Shown here in pieces: positions 32,720 to 40,432 of a stretch of DNA of 44,895 nt. The stretch spans positions 1-44,895 of the forward strand of contig JBQNAT010000016.1 in the NCBI GenBank assembly GCA_052170315.1, read 5' to 3'. The stretch's first letter is position 1, and every line of letters begins with the position of its first letter. Both the position numbers and the translations under genes were made by a program. This stretch comes from UBA9732 sp052170315. GTDB taxonomy: Bacteria > Spirochaetota > Spirochaetia > Sphaerochaetales > Sphaerochaetaceae. The notes beneath the pieces are model-generated. The model was given only the letters and a program-made list of their open reading frames with translations, did no database searches and was not told where the DNA came from.

Positions 32720-33457
32720 ATGAAAAACAAGACATTTAAAAACATCGCATTCATTTTATTTCTGGCTATTGTCGTTCTGAGTTTGACATCCTGTATAAGG
32801 GTTGATCAGGTCACAAAAGAAAGAACTTCGGTTTCAGTTTCAGGCCGCGGAACGGTTTATCTTGAAGCAGACCTTGTAAATTTCAGCGTCAATATTCATG
32901 AAAAAGCGTCTACCACAGCAGAAGCGCAGCAGGCTGTCAATAAGAATATGACAGCTGTTTTGAATATCCTTAAGGAATTTAAGATTGAAGATAAAGATAT
33001 CTCAACTGCTGCTCTGAATTTCAGCACGGATTACTACTGGGAAAACGGAAAGCAGATAAAGGACGGTGAATCAGTAAGTCAGACAGTTTATGTGACAATG
33101 AGAAACCTGAATAGTTTTCCATCCCTGGCAGACGCTCTTGGCACACGGTTGACAGGAATACAGTTTTATAACGTCAGCTTCGACTCCACACGTAAAGCTG
33201 AAGCCTCAAAGCAGGCCAGAGAGCTTGCCTACAAAGACGCGCTGGAAAAAGCTCAGCTGTATGCGAAACAGGCGGGACTGGAAGTCTCAAGGCCTGTAAA
33301 TATAAGCGAAGACTATACAAGCTATGCAAATACATCCTTCAAGCGTTCAGACCTCATGGCAATGGAAGCTGCTGCCGATACTTCATATGCAACCCAGACT
33401 CCTACCGGGCTTCTCAGCGCGGAGATAGCTGTAAATGTTGTTTTTGAACTGAAATAA
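32720..33457 (+). CDS. SIMPL (DUF541) domain lipoprotein
   Basis: The 245-residue product has a lipoprotein signal with lipobox LTSC (Cys25) and a SIMPL/DUF541 domain, recognised by the pattern SVSGRGTVYLEADLV and by the QARELAYKDALEKAQLYAKQAG segment. The molecular role of SIMPL proteins is poorly known. The ATG at 32708 overlaps the ATPase stop. The ATG at 32720 is preferred because GAGGA lies 7 nt before it. Tight linkage to the upstream FtsH-like ATPase suggests cotranscription and perhaps a joint envelope role. Confidence 0.82.
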   Translation: MKNKTFKNIAFILFLAIVVLSLTSCIRVDQVTKERTSVSVSGRGTVYLEADLVNFSVNIHEKASTTAEAQQAVNKNMTAVLNILKEFKIEDKDISTAALNFSTDYYWENGKQIKDGESVSQTVYVTMRNLNSFPSLADALGTRLTGIQFYNVSFDSTRKAEASKQARELAYKDALEKAQLYAKQAGLEVSRPVNISEDYTSYANTSFKRSDLMAMEAAADTSYATQTPTGLLSAEIAVNVVFELK

Positions 33458-33465
33458 TGAAAATG

Positions 33466-33537
33466 CTGGCCGTGGTAGAATCGAACTACCATAACCGGAG
33501 CCAAAACCCGGTGCCTTAACCATTGGGCTAACGGCCA
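33466..33537 (-). tRNA. tRNA-Gln(UUG)
   Basis: The 72-nt cloverleaf has acceptor TGGCCGT/ACGGCCA, discriminator G, anticodon stem CCGGG/TCCGG and loop TTTTGGC with anticodon TTG. CCA is not encoded. It matches the GlnRS gene in this window. Confidence 0.94.
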
Positions 33538-33617
33538 GAATATTAACAAGCCCGCGTTACGGACCATTGGAATACTACCAATCAAGGCAGTTTAAAGTCA
33601 ATAAACCATGTCATTAT

Positions 33618-34421
33618 TCAGGTGTGGAATTCAACTTTGACTGCCTTGCATCCCCGGGGAAGTTCCAATGATTTTCTGTCCGTAAGAAGGACATAACAGC
33701 TTCCGCTTCCTGTCAGGATAAGCTTTTCCCCTTTAAGAACTCTTATGTCAGGTTCGGCGTTTACCATGTCAAAGTCATTGTAAAAAGACCACTCTCCCAC
33801 AGGACGCCTGTATATTTGCTCAAGTTTCGCTCCGTACGAATCAAGAACAGGAACATTTTTTCTTGAATCCAAAGCGCTGTAGGCTTCTTTAGTGCTTACT
33901 TTTTCCGTATCGCGGATAATGATAAACCCTGACAAATCGGTTCTTGCCTCAATTGGCCTGACTTTTTCTCCCAGTCCGGTCACAACTGCGGCATTACAGC
34001 CTGAAAGAAAAAACGGCAAATCGCAGCCTACTTTTGCCCCAAGGCTCATCAAAGCTGCCCTGTCAAAGGGTTTTTCACGCAGGCTGTTAAGATAGAGAAG
34101 AAGGCTCGCGGCATCCGAAGAACCTCCTCCAAGCCCGGCGGAGCTTGGTATATTTTTTTTGATTTTAATATTTACAGCCCTGTCAAAGCCTGTTTCCTCA
34201 TGCCAGAGTACGGCGGCTTTATCCAGCGTAGATGTCCCCTTTTCGCATAAAGCCTCAAGTCCCTGAACGCTTACTGAAAAGGGCCCGGAGGAAAGTTCCA
34301 CTTCAAGAACATCGTGCAGGGAGCAAAGCTGGAAAACGGATAGAATCGGATGATAGCCATCAGGGCGTTTAGAGCCTACTGCAAGATGCCAGTTAACCTT
34401 TGCGGGAGCTTTCAGTTCCAT
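33618..34421 (-). CDS. ispE: 4-diphosphocytidyl-2-C-methyl-D-erythritol kinase
   Basis: IspE is the GHMP kinase of the methylerythritol phosphate route to isoprenoids. The N-terminal APAKVNWHLAVG and the ATP-binding motif PSSAGLGGGSSDAASL are diagnostic. The length is 267 residues. The ATG overlaps the end of the upstream glycosylase gene by 10 nt, so the two are coupled. Its presence implies that the organism uses the MEP pathway. Confidence 0.93.
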   Translation of the reverse strand: MELKAPAKVNWHLAVGSKRPDGYHPILSVFQLCSLHDVLEVELSSGPFSVSVQGLEALCEKGTSTLDKAAVLWHEETGFDRAVNIKIKKNIPSSAGLGGGSSDAASLLLYLNSLREKPFDRAALMSLGAKVGCDLPFFLSGCNAAVVTGLGEKVRPIEARTDLSGFIIIRDTEKVSTKEAYSALDSRKNVPVLDSYGAKLEQIYRRPVGEWSFYNDFDMVNAEPDIRVLKGEKLILTGSGSCYVLLTDRKSLELPRGCKAVKVEFHT

Positions 34422-35137
34422 AGTCCAAGTTCCTTCATTTTGGAAACGGTTTTTCCGTCCCAGTCCACGTTTGCCTGAGGATTTCCGGGGCTTGGATGGA
34501 TTATTGAAGAAACAATCCTCCCAGAATCAGTGTTTACGGATAGAAGTTTAGCCTCTGCGTATTTTCCCACGCCTATCAGAGCCTCCGGGTTTAGCATACC
34601 TATTACATCAGACAGATAGGAGTCGCAGACTCTTTCAAGATTTACCCTCTCATCCTTCGGAAGATGGTCCGGAGTAAAGTTCTTTGCCGTTTTTCCTTCA
34701 TCAAGGAAGCCCAGCGGGCAATAGTTGAAAATACAGTGTTCTTTGAAAAAATCATCCGCATCGGGATATCTTTTACTTATCAGAGACCATAGCCGCCTTC
34801 CGCTGCCTTCTGACCGTGTTGTCCGCATACCAAGGACGGGACGGTTTGGGTGTTCGCGTTCTGGTTTGCCTACGGAAAAGCTCAGGCAAAGATAATCCCT
34901 GACCGCGTTTATCTCACCGAAGGGTACTCCCGTCTGCATCATGCCGAAAGGCCCCGGGTTCATTCCAAGAAACAAAACATGAGAGCCCTCTCTGACAAAG
35001 CGCCTGAGAAAAGCCTCGTGCATGGGCCAGGCATAATCCAGAGGATTGTAAATATAGCCGCCGTAGGTGAAGACAAGGGAATTTACCTCTACGCGAAGCC
35101 TTTTCGTGCGTTCAAGCAAACGTTCCGTAAAATCCAT
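34412..35137 (-). CDS. SMUG1-type single-strand-selective uracil-DNA glycosylase
   Basis: This 241-residue glycosylase removes uracil and oxidised pyrimidines from DNA. The active-site motif GMNPGPFGMMQTG (58-70) and the second motif HPSPGNPQ (214-221) match vertebrate SMUG1 closely, unlike UNG (GQDPYH) or family 4. SMUG1-like enzymes are sporadic in bacteria. It lies upstream of ispE, overlapping it, and shares a 53-bp divergent region with the deaminase gene. Confidence 0.88.
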   Translation of the reverse strand: MDFTERLLERTKRLRVEVNSLVFTYGGYIYNPLDYAWPMHEAFLRRFVREGSHVLFLGMNPGPFGMMQTGVPFGEINAVRDYLCLSFSVGKPEREHPNRPVLGMRTTRSEGSGRRLWSLISKRYPDADDFFKEHCIFNYCPLGFLDEGKTAKNFTPDHLPKDERVNLERVCDSYLSDVIGMLNPEALIGVGKYAEAKLLSVNTDSGRIVSSIIHPSPGNPQANVDWDGKTVSKMKELGLWN

Positions 35138-35172
35138 ATCAGCATTATCTCTTTCTTTTAATTCTCGTGCAA
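35138..35172 (-). promoter_or_regulatory. Leaderless-type promoter of the SMUG1 gene
   Basis: On the minus strand TTGCAC (35172-35167), a 17-nt spacer and GATAAT (35149-35144) are followed by 6 nt and then ATG. There is no ribosome site. Confidence 0.55.
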
Positions 35173-35190
35173 GTTGTTTATAATGAAGAC
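35156..35190 (+). promoter_or_regulatory. Leaderless-type promoter of the deaminase gene
   Basis: TATAAT (35179-35184) is followed by 6 nt and then ATG at 35191. The -35 window (35156-35161, TTTTAA) is weak. This promoter physically overlaps the divergent SMUG1 promoter. Confidence 0.55.
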
Positions 35191-36474
35191 ATGAATACGA
35201 TTATTGAACATGCACTCATCCTTCCCATGACGGGAGAGGAATCGGCTTTTATCGGGGATATCTGCATACGAGGCTCCGAAATTTCATATATTGGCCCAAA
35301 GGCTCCCGAATCCTGTTATCCGGCCAAGGTCATAAAGGGGGACGGCTACGCAGTTCTTCCTTCCTTTACAAACGCGCACACGCACGCGTCAATGGTTCTG
35401 ATGAGGAATTATAAGGACGACGAAAGCTGCCTTCAGGCCTGGCTTGAACAGGTCTGGGCCGTAGAGGCCAAACTCACGGATGAGGATATACGAATTTCTT
35501 CCGAACTTGCCGTTGCCGAGATGATAAAAAGCGGAATTACAGCCTTTGCCGATATGTATTTCATACAGAGCGAAACTGCCCGGTGCGCAATAGATGCAGG
35601 CATCCGGGCTGACATAGGCTTTACCCTCTTCGGTGATATTGATGATACAAAAAAACGTTTTAGAGAACATTTTCAGAGAATAATAAAGTACGCAAATAAT
35701 GAGCTTATCAACGTAAGCATAGCGCCTCATGCAATTTACACCGTATCGGGAGAAAGCTACAGATACGGCTCCGATGCGGCAAAGGACATGGGCCTTAAGC
35801 TTCATACGCACATAACCGAGACAAAGCTTGAAGTTGACAACAGCATAAAAGACTTTGGACTGACACCGGTCAGATATCTTGAATCCTTAGGCTGCTTCAA
35901 AAACAAAACCATTCTGGCTCACGGAGTACACCTCACTGATGAGGAAATAAACCTCCTTAAACAGTACGATACCACAATTGTCCACTGTCCAAGCAGCAAC
36001 TGTAAGCTGGCCAGCGGTATAGCAAGAATAAAAACACTCAGAGACGCAGGCATCCCTCTTGCCTTCGGTACGGACGGTGCCAGCAGCAACAACAGTCTGA
36101 ACATGATGAAGGAAATAAACCTGGGCTGCATGATAGCGTCAGCCTCAACAATGGATACAAAGGCTCTAAGGCCCTACGATGCGCTTAAGATGGCTACAAC
36201 AGGCGGCGCGAAGGCCCTTGGTCTGGACAAACTTACAGGTACTCTTGAAAAAGGTAAGAAGGCCGACCTTATCATGGTCAACATGAATTCCGTCAATAAC
36301 ATTCCGACAAACAATGTTTACTCCGCCCTTGTTTATTCGGCAACGGCCGAGGATATCAAAAATGTCTTCTGCAACGGCGAAATGATAATGAAAAACAGGC
36401 GGCTTCTTACAATTGATGAAAGGCGCGTGAAGGAAAGAACAAGCAAAACGTGGAAGGATATCTGCTCAAGATAG
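35191..36474 (+). CDS. mtaD: Methylthioadenosine/S-adenosylhomocysteine deaminase family
   Basis: This 427-residue zinc amidohydrolase probably deaminates S-adenosylhomocysteine, methylthioadenosine or related adenosine compounds. Metal-site motifs are visible in order: NAHTHASM, HTHITETKLE, the segment ILAHGVHL, HCPSSNCKLASG and FGTDGASSNNSLNM. The open frame extends to a GTG at 35167, but the ATG at 35191 is chosen for the canonical N-terminus and the 6-nt spacing from TATAAT. Related cytosine or chlorohydrolase activities cannot be excluded. Confidence 0.85.
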   Translation: MNTIIEHALILPMTGEESAFIGDICIRGSEISYIGPKAPESCYPAKVIKGDGYAVLPSFTNAHTHASMVLMRNYKDDESCLQAWLEQVWAVEAKLTDEDIRISSELAVAEMIKSGITAFADMYFIQSETARCAIDAGIRADIGFTLFGDIDDTKKRFREHFQRIIKYANNELINVSIAPHAIYTVSGESYRYGSDAAKDMGLKLHTHITETKLEVDNSIKDFGLTPVRYLESLGCFKNKTILAHGVHLTDEEINLLKQYDTTIVHCPSSNCKLASGIARIKTLRDAGIPLAFGTDGASSNNSLNMMKEINLGCMIASASTMDTKALRPYDALKMATTGGAKALGLDKLTGTLEKGKKADLIMVNMNSVNNIPTNNVYSALVYSATAEDIKNVFCNGEMIMKNRRLLTIDERRVKERTSKTWKDICSR

Positions 36475-36780
36475 CCTGCGGTCCCGCCGCCATGAAAAAG
36501 ATTGAAATATACTGTTGCTATACTTTTGCCCGCTCATTCTGCTGTGAATCAAGAGGCGGGCGTACCGTAATGACTATCCGATAGAAAGAATAGAGAAAGA
36601 ATTAAACTACCATATTAGGAAATATATAGTCATATGTATTCGTATAAAACCCTGCTTTCAACCTGAATATTGACAGAGCAAAGGTAATTATGAGGCTTTT
36701 GACAGATAAAGCTCACCAATATATGCGTTTCACTGGAATCAGAGTTTTACATAAATTTAGTAAAATTATTCCATTTATAA

Positions 36781-36816
36781 TTGCATTTTAATCCGTACTC
36801 GTGATACCTTAAATGA
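36781..36816 (+). promoter_or_regulatory. Promoter of the candidate small RNA
   Basis: TTGCAT (36781-36786), an 18-nt spacer ending in TGA, and TACCTT (36805-36810) form an extended -10 promoter. The predicted start is 36817, exactly the first base of the stem. Confidence 0.4.
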
Positions 36817-36893
36817 GGTTTTGCAGGACATGACGCAGATTTTTCTCCCTACCCCAATCCTGAAAGGTGCAGCATGTCCTCAAAACCGTTTTT
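36817..36893 (+). ncRNA. Candidate small RNA, long stem with C-rich loop
   Basis: GGTTTTG-C-AGGACATG (36817-36832) pairs with CATGTCCT-CAAAACC (36873-36887) to give 15 bp with one bulged C. A 40-nt loop contains TTCTCCCTACCCC, and GTTTTTG follows the stem as a terminator tract. A promoter predicts initiation at the first stem base. The C-rich exposed loop resembles the anti-Shine-Dalgarno loops of known regulatory RNAs. No ORF overlaps it on this strand. It could instead be the relic of a small inverted-repeat element. Confidence 0.45.
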
Positions 36894-36915
36894 GTCATGT
36901 TTGATGTAGACAAAA
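36889..36915. repeat. A/T-rich inverted repeat after the small RNA
   Basis: TTTTTGTC (36889-36896) and GACAAAAA (36908-36915) form a perfect 8-bp inverted repeat that overlaps the T tract of the small RNA. It may be an operator or an alternative hairpin. Confidence 0.4.
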
Positions 36916-36946
36916 AAACTCTTCTGGGCTAACATCAGAAACGCAC

Positions 36947-37018
36947 GGGCGTGTAACTCAGCGGGAGAGTGCCACCTTCACACGGTGGAAGTCGTTGGTT
37001 CAAACCCAATCGCGCCTA
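36947..37018 (+). tRNA. tRNA-Val(CAC)
   Basis: The 72-nt cloverleaf has acceptor GGGCGTG/CGCGCCT, discriminator A, D-stem ACTC/GAGT, anticodon stem CCACC/GGTGG and loop TTCACAC with anticodon CAC (reads GUG). The first acceptor pair is G1-U72, a wobble that is unusual for an elongator tRNA. CCA is not encoded. Confidence 0.88.
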
Positions 37019-37025
37019 TACTTGT

Positions 37026-37053
37026 AACAGCTGCATTTTTGCGGCTGTTTTTT
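37026..37053 (+). terminator. Terminator after tRNA-Val
   Basis: ACAGCTGC...GCGGCTGT forms a stem followed by TTTTTT. Confidence 0.85.
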
Positions 37054-37098
37054 GTATTATGAATTATGTATGAATGACGGCAAACACCACGAAGGAAA

Positions 37099-38670
37099 TT
37101 AATTGCCGTTTAACAGCGCCCGGGCAGCCATTCTGGCGCAGCGCATTCCGTCAACCGCAGCGCTGACTATCCCTCCTGCATAACCTGCTCCTTCTCCGCA
37201 GGGATACAGGCCGGGGAAAGAGACACTTTCAAGTTTGTCAGCATCCCTAACTATCCTTACAGGACATGAGGTTCTTGTCTCAGAGCCTATCATTGTGGCC
37301 TCTTTCGTCATAAAGCCCACGGCCTGTCTTGAAAAAACGTTAAATCCATCTTTAAGAGCGCTGCATATAAACGAAGGAAGCACCTGACGCAAATCCGACG
37401 GCGTAAGCCCGACCGCGTAGCTTGAGCTTGCAAGTGAAGAACTTTGCCTGCCTGCCATAAAATCGGTAAGCCTTTGCGCCGGAGCCTTCTGCGTTCTGTT
37501 CGCGGCATCATATGTCCGTTTTTCCAAAGCCTGCTGGAATTCCACCATAAGAAGAGGATTCTTCTCCAGTTCTTCGGTCGTGCCTATAAGAGAAACAGGC
37601 AGCTCAACAACCATGCCGCTGTTTGCCCATTTTGAACCCCGGTTGCTTGGAGACATGCCGTTGACAACAACCTGATTTAAATCCGAAGCCGCAGGAACAA
37701 CGAAACCTCCGGGACACATGCAAAATGAATAAACTCCAACGCGGCGCCCTTCGGAATTTACCTGTGCGGTGAAACTGTATGTCGCAGCCGGAAGATAAAG
37801 GCCTTGTCCGTTCGGTGAGTGGTACTGTATGCGGTCAATCAGCTCCTGGGGATGCTCAAGCCTAACACCCATCGCAAGGCTCTTGGCCTCCATTGCTACG
37901 CCGCGTGTCCTGAGCATGGAAAAAGTATCACGCGCCGCATTACCGACTGCAAGTATCACAGGTCCTTCAAGGGAAAGTTCTTCCCCGGTTGCCAGATTTC
38001 TTGCCCTGACGCCTGCGCATCTGCCGGCTTTCAGAAGAAGCTCCGTTGCCTGTGTCTGAAACAGCACCCGGCCGCCGTGGGAAATAATGGCATTACGCAT
38101 GTTCTCGATTATCGCGGGAAGTTTGTCCGTCCCGATATGCGGATGCGTATCACACAAAATGGATTCAAGTGCCCCTAAACGTACAAATATGCCAAGGACC
38201 TTTGAGTTTTCACCGCGCTTTTTACTTCGTGTATAAAGCTTTCCGTCCGAATACGCTCCCGCCCCGCCTTCACCGAAACTGTAGTTGGAATTGGGGTCAA
38301 CAATATCACGGGTGGAAATCTTTGCTATATCCACCCTTCGCGAATGAACATCTTTTCCCCTCTCAAGTACCACAGGCTTTATTCCCCGCTCCAGAAGCGA
38401 CATTGCCGCAAAAAGCCCTGCAGGACCGCTGCCCACAACTATTACCTGCCCGTTTGAAGGCTCTGCGTCTTTCATTTCAATGCTTTCCGCATGAGGCTTT
38501 TCAGGATTAATCCTGCACACAAGATCTACGCGGATATCCGAGCGCCTTGCATCTATAGAGCGGCGAAGGATATAAAAAGTATCATTATTGGATAGCCCCA
38601 GGCTCTTTCGTATATCGGCATCATCAAAAGCCTTCTCAGGCACAAGCCTGAGCGAAACGTCTTTCTGCAT
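37099..38670 (-). CDS. FAD-dependent oxidoreductase (COG2509 type)
   Basis: The 523-residue flavoprotein belongs to the uncharacterised FAD-dependent dehydrogenase group. The N-terminal extension (MQKDVSLRLVPEKAFDDADI) precedes the dinucleotide-binding motif VIVVGSGPAGLFAAMSLLERG. The hallmark NYSFGEGGAGAYSDGKLYTR follows, and the C-terminus has GLYPCGEGAGYAGGIVSAAVDG. The substrate is unknown for the family. It is divergent from the broken ABC-F gene. Confidence 0.85.
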   Translation of the reverse strand: MQKDVSLRLVPEKAFDDADIRKSLGLSNNDTFYILRRSIDARRSDIRVDLVCRINPEKPHAESIEMKDAEPSNGQVIVVGSGPAGLFAAMSLLERGIKPVVLERGKDVHSRRVDIAKISTRDIVDPNSNYSFGEGGAGAYSDGKLYTRSKKRGENSKVLGIFVRLGALESILCDTHPHIGTDKLPAIIENMRNAIISHGGRVLFQTQATELLLKAGRCAGVRARNLATGEELSLEGPVILAVGNAARDTFSMLRTRGVAMEAKSLAMGVRLEHPQELIDRIQYHSPNGQGLYLPAATYSFTAQVNSEGRRVGVYSFCMCPGGFVVPAASDLNQVVVNGMSPSNRGSKWANSGMVVELPVSLIGTTEELEKNPLLMVEFQQALEKRTYDAANRTQKAPAQRLTDFMAGRQSSSLASSSYAVGLTPSDLRQVLPSFICSALKDGFNVFSRQAVGFMTKEATMIGSETRTSCPVRIVRDADKLESVSFPGLYPCGEGAGYAGGIVSAAVDGMRCARMAARALLNGN

Positions 38671-38705
38671 GACAATATGATAAGATTTGGCAAGGCAAAG
38701 CGCAA
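38671..38705 (-). promoter_or_regulatory. Leaderless-type promoter of the COG2509 gene
   Basis: On the minus strand TTGCGC (38705-38700), a 17-nt spacer and TATCAT (38682-38677) are followed by 6 nt and then ATG. Confidence 0.55.
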
Positions 38706-38716
38706 GACGGGCGCAC

Positions 38717-38752
38717 TTGAAGAGAGAGGCTCTTTCTGCTAAAACAAAATCC
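38717..38752 (+). promoter_or_regulatory. Promoter of the broken ABC-F gene
   Basis: TTGAAG (38717-38722), a 17-nt spacer and TAAAAC (38740-38745) are followed by 7 nt and then the original GTG start at 38753. Confidence 0.4.
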
Positions 38753-40427
38753 GTGAACGCGCTTTCCGTCTATAATATTTCAAAGTCCGTAAAGGATGAA
38801 AACCTCTTTTCGAACCTGAGTGGATGTTAGGTTTCCAATGGACTGCACTCTTTCAGGTTTTCTGCGCCTTGGAGATGACCCTTATATAGAACTTCTCCAC
38901 CGTTATGAAAAAGGAGACCACAGCCTTCTTGATACACTGGAAACGCTTGGAATCTGGGATATCGAAATAAGATACCGCAGATATCTGAACGAGCTTGGAG
39001 TTCATGAAGAGCTGTCTGCAAAAATGTTCCAAATGTCAGGAGGAACGCAGAAAAAAGCGGCAATTGCCAGAATATTGGCAATCAAGCCTAATATACTTCT
39101 TTTGGATGAACCCACAAACCATTTAGATATCCCGTCAATCGAATGGCTTGAAAACCACATAGGTTCAGGAGCCTTTACAGTAGTGCTTGTAACTCATGAC
39201 AGATACTTTCTGGACAGCATCTGCAATCGGATTTTGGAAATAGATTGCGGACACACCTACTTCTATGAGGGCGGCTATACGCAGTTCCTTGAAGGCAGGC
39301 AAGAGCGTATAAACGCTCAGCAGAAAGAACAGGACAGGCTTGCGACCATACTGAGGCGAGAGCTTGAATGGCTTCACCGCGGACCAAAAGCACGGGCGGG
39401 CAAAGACAGCGGAAGAAAACATCGCATAGAAGAAATGCTTTCCATGCGAACCCGAGCCGAAGAAGATTCAAAAGCTTTTTCAAGCGTAAGCAGGAGGCTT
39501 GGCAAAAAGATACTTGAACTTAAACATGTCGGCATAACCAGAGGCGGAAAAGAAATTCTAAAGGATTTCAACCTTGAATTCGTTAAAGGACAGCGTTTCG
39601 GAGTTATAGGCGCAAACGGAAGCGGAAAAAGCACATTGCTTGAAATAATGACCGGAGGCCTTTCCCCTGAAAACGGTGAAGTTGATACTGGAGTGAACAC
39701 TGTTTTCGGTTACTATGACCAAAGCTCCATTCGACTTCCACTGGACAAAACCCCGCTTGAATTTCTCTCTGACATCGGTGAGCTCATAGTTCTTTCCGCT
39801 GACCATGTTGTGACCCCTGCCCGTTTTCTTGAGCTTTTCGGCTTCCCGGCATCCTTCCACAGGCTTCCAATCGGAGTTCTTTCCGGCGGCGAGAAGCGGC
39901 GTCTCTATCTTCTGAGCACGCTTGTACGCAACCCCAACTTCCTTGTTATGGACGAGCCCACAAACGATTTGGACATAGACACCCTCAGGCGCCTTGAACA
40001 GTACATAATGGATTTTAACGGCTGTGTGATATCTGTAAGCCATGACAGGGCATTTCTTGACAGGACATGCACCGAGCTTCTCATAATGCCCGAAGCCCAA
40101 CGTTTTGAAGGAAATTACTCGGATTATCACCAGGAGCGGATGAAAAAAACCAATGTTCCGTACACCGGCGGAAAAGATGAAAAGACAGTTCAGGGCACCC
40201 GAATCCGCGAAGGTCGGAAGAAAGGGCCTACGTTCAAAGAAAAGAAGGAATTTGAAGAGCTTTCAGAAAAAATTGAAGCTTTGGAAACGGAGAAGCGGGA
40301 GCTTGAAGATTTCTTTGCGTCAGGTTTCCCCGACACTACGGGGGAAAAGCAAAAGCGATATAAAGAAATAGATGAAATTCTTCAGACCGGATATGAGCGC
40401 TGGGAAGAACTTGCCGCTCTTATGTAG
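38753..40427 (+). pseudogene. ABC-F ATPase with first P-loop deleted and frame shifted
   Basis: A GTG at 38753 opens MNALSVYNISKSVKDENLFS, the usual ABC-F N-terminus, but the frame stops at 38828. A second frame, open from 38820, resumes at FPMDCTLSGFLRLGDDPYIELL, which normally lies after the first Walker A. About 40-50 residues including that Walker A appear missing, with a deletion length not divisible by three. The remaining 535-codon frame keeps the first signature (MSGGTQKKA) and Walker B (LLLDEPTNHLD), the whole second ABC domain (GANGSGKST, LSGGEKRR, MDEPTNDLD) and the C-terminal coiled coil. A re-start at the ATG at 38838 (weak AGG upstream) could make a truncated protein. ABC-F proteins act on ribosomes. 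Confidence 0.75.
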
Positions 40428-40432
40428 CTATT

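Larger units (their letters stand above)
36475..36946. other. Long intergenic region before tRNA-Val
   Basis: This AT-rich stretch is the only gap over 300 bp. It holds a GCCCGC/GCGGGC hairpin (36528-36561, no T run) after the deaminase gene, two copies of TTGACAGA about 30 bp apart (near 36671 and 36702), a candidate small RNA (36817-36893) and an A/T inverted repeat. The only ORF of note is a 30-codon frame at 36492 without a ribosome site. Confidence 0.6.

Noticed and set aside
35167..35190. GTG start at 35167 for the deaminase
   Set aside because: It would place the start upstream of the -10 box; the ATG at 35191 fits both promoter and family N-terminus.
36528..36561. GCCCGC/GCGGGC hairpin as terminator of the deaminase gene
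   Set aside because: The loop is 22 nt and no T run follows, so it was mentioned only in the region note.
36492..36584. 30-codon ORF starting MKKIEIYCCYTF in the long intergenic region
   Set aside because: It has no ribosome site, does not follow a -10 at leaderless distance and has no recognisable similarity; a chance frame is more likely.
36817..36887. Interpretation of the long inverted repeat as a miniature transposon
   Set aside because: No flanking target duplication and no second copy seen in the window; promoter, stem and T tract line up better with a small RNA, though a mobile relic is not excluded.
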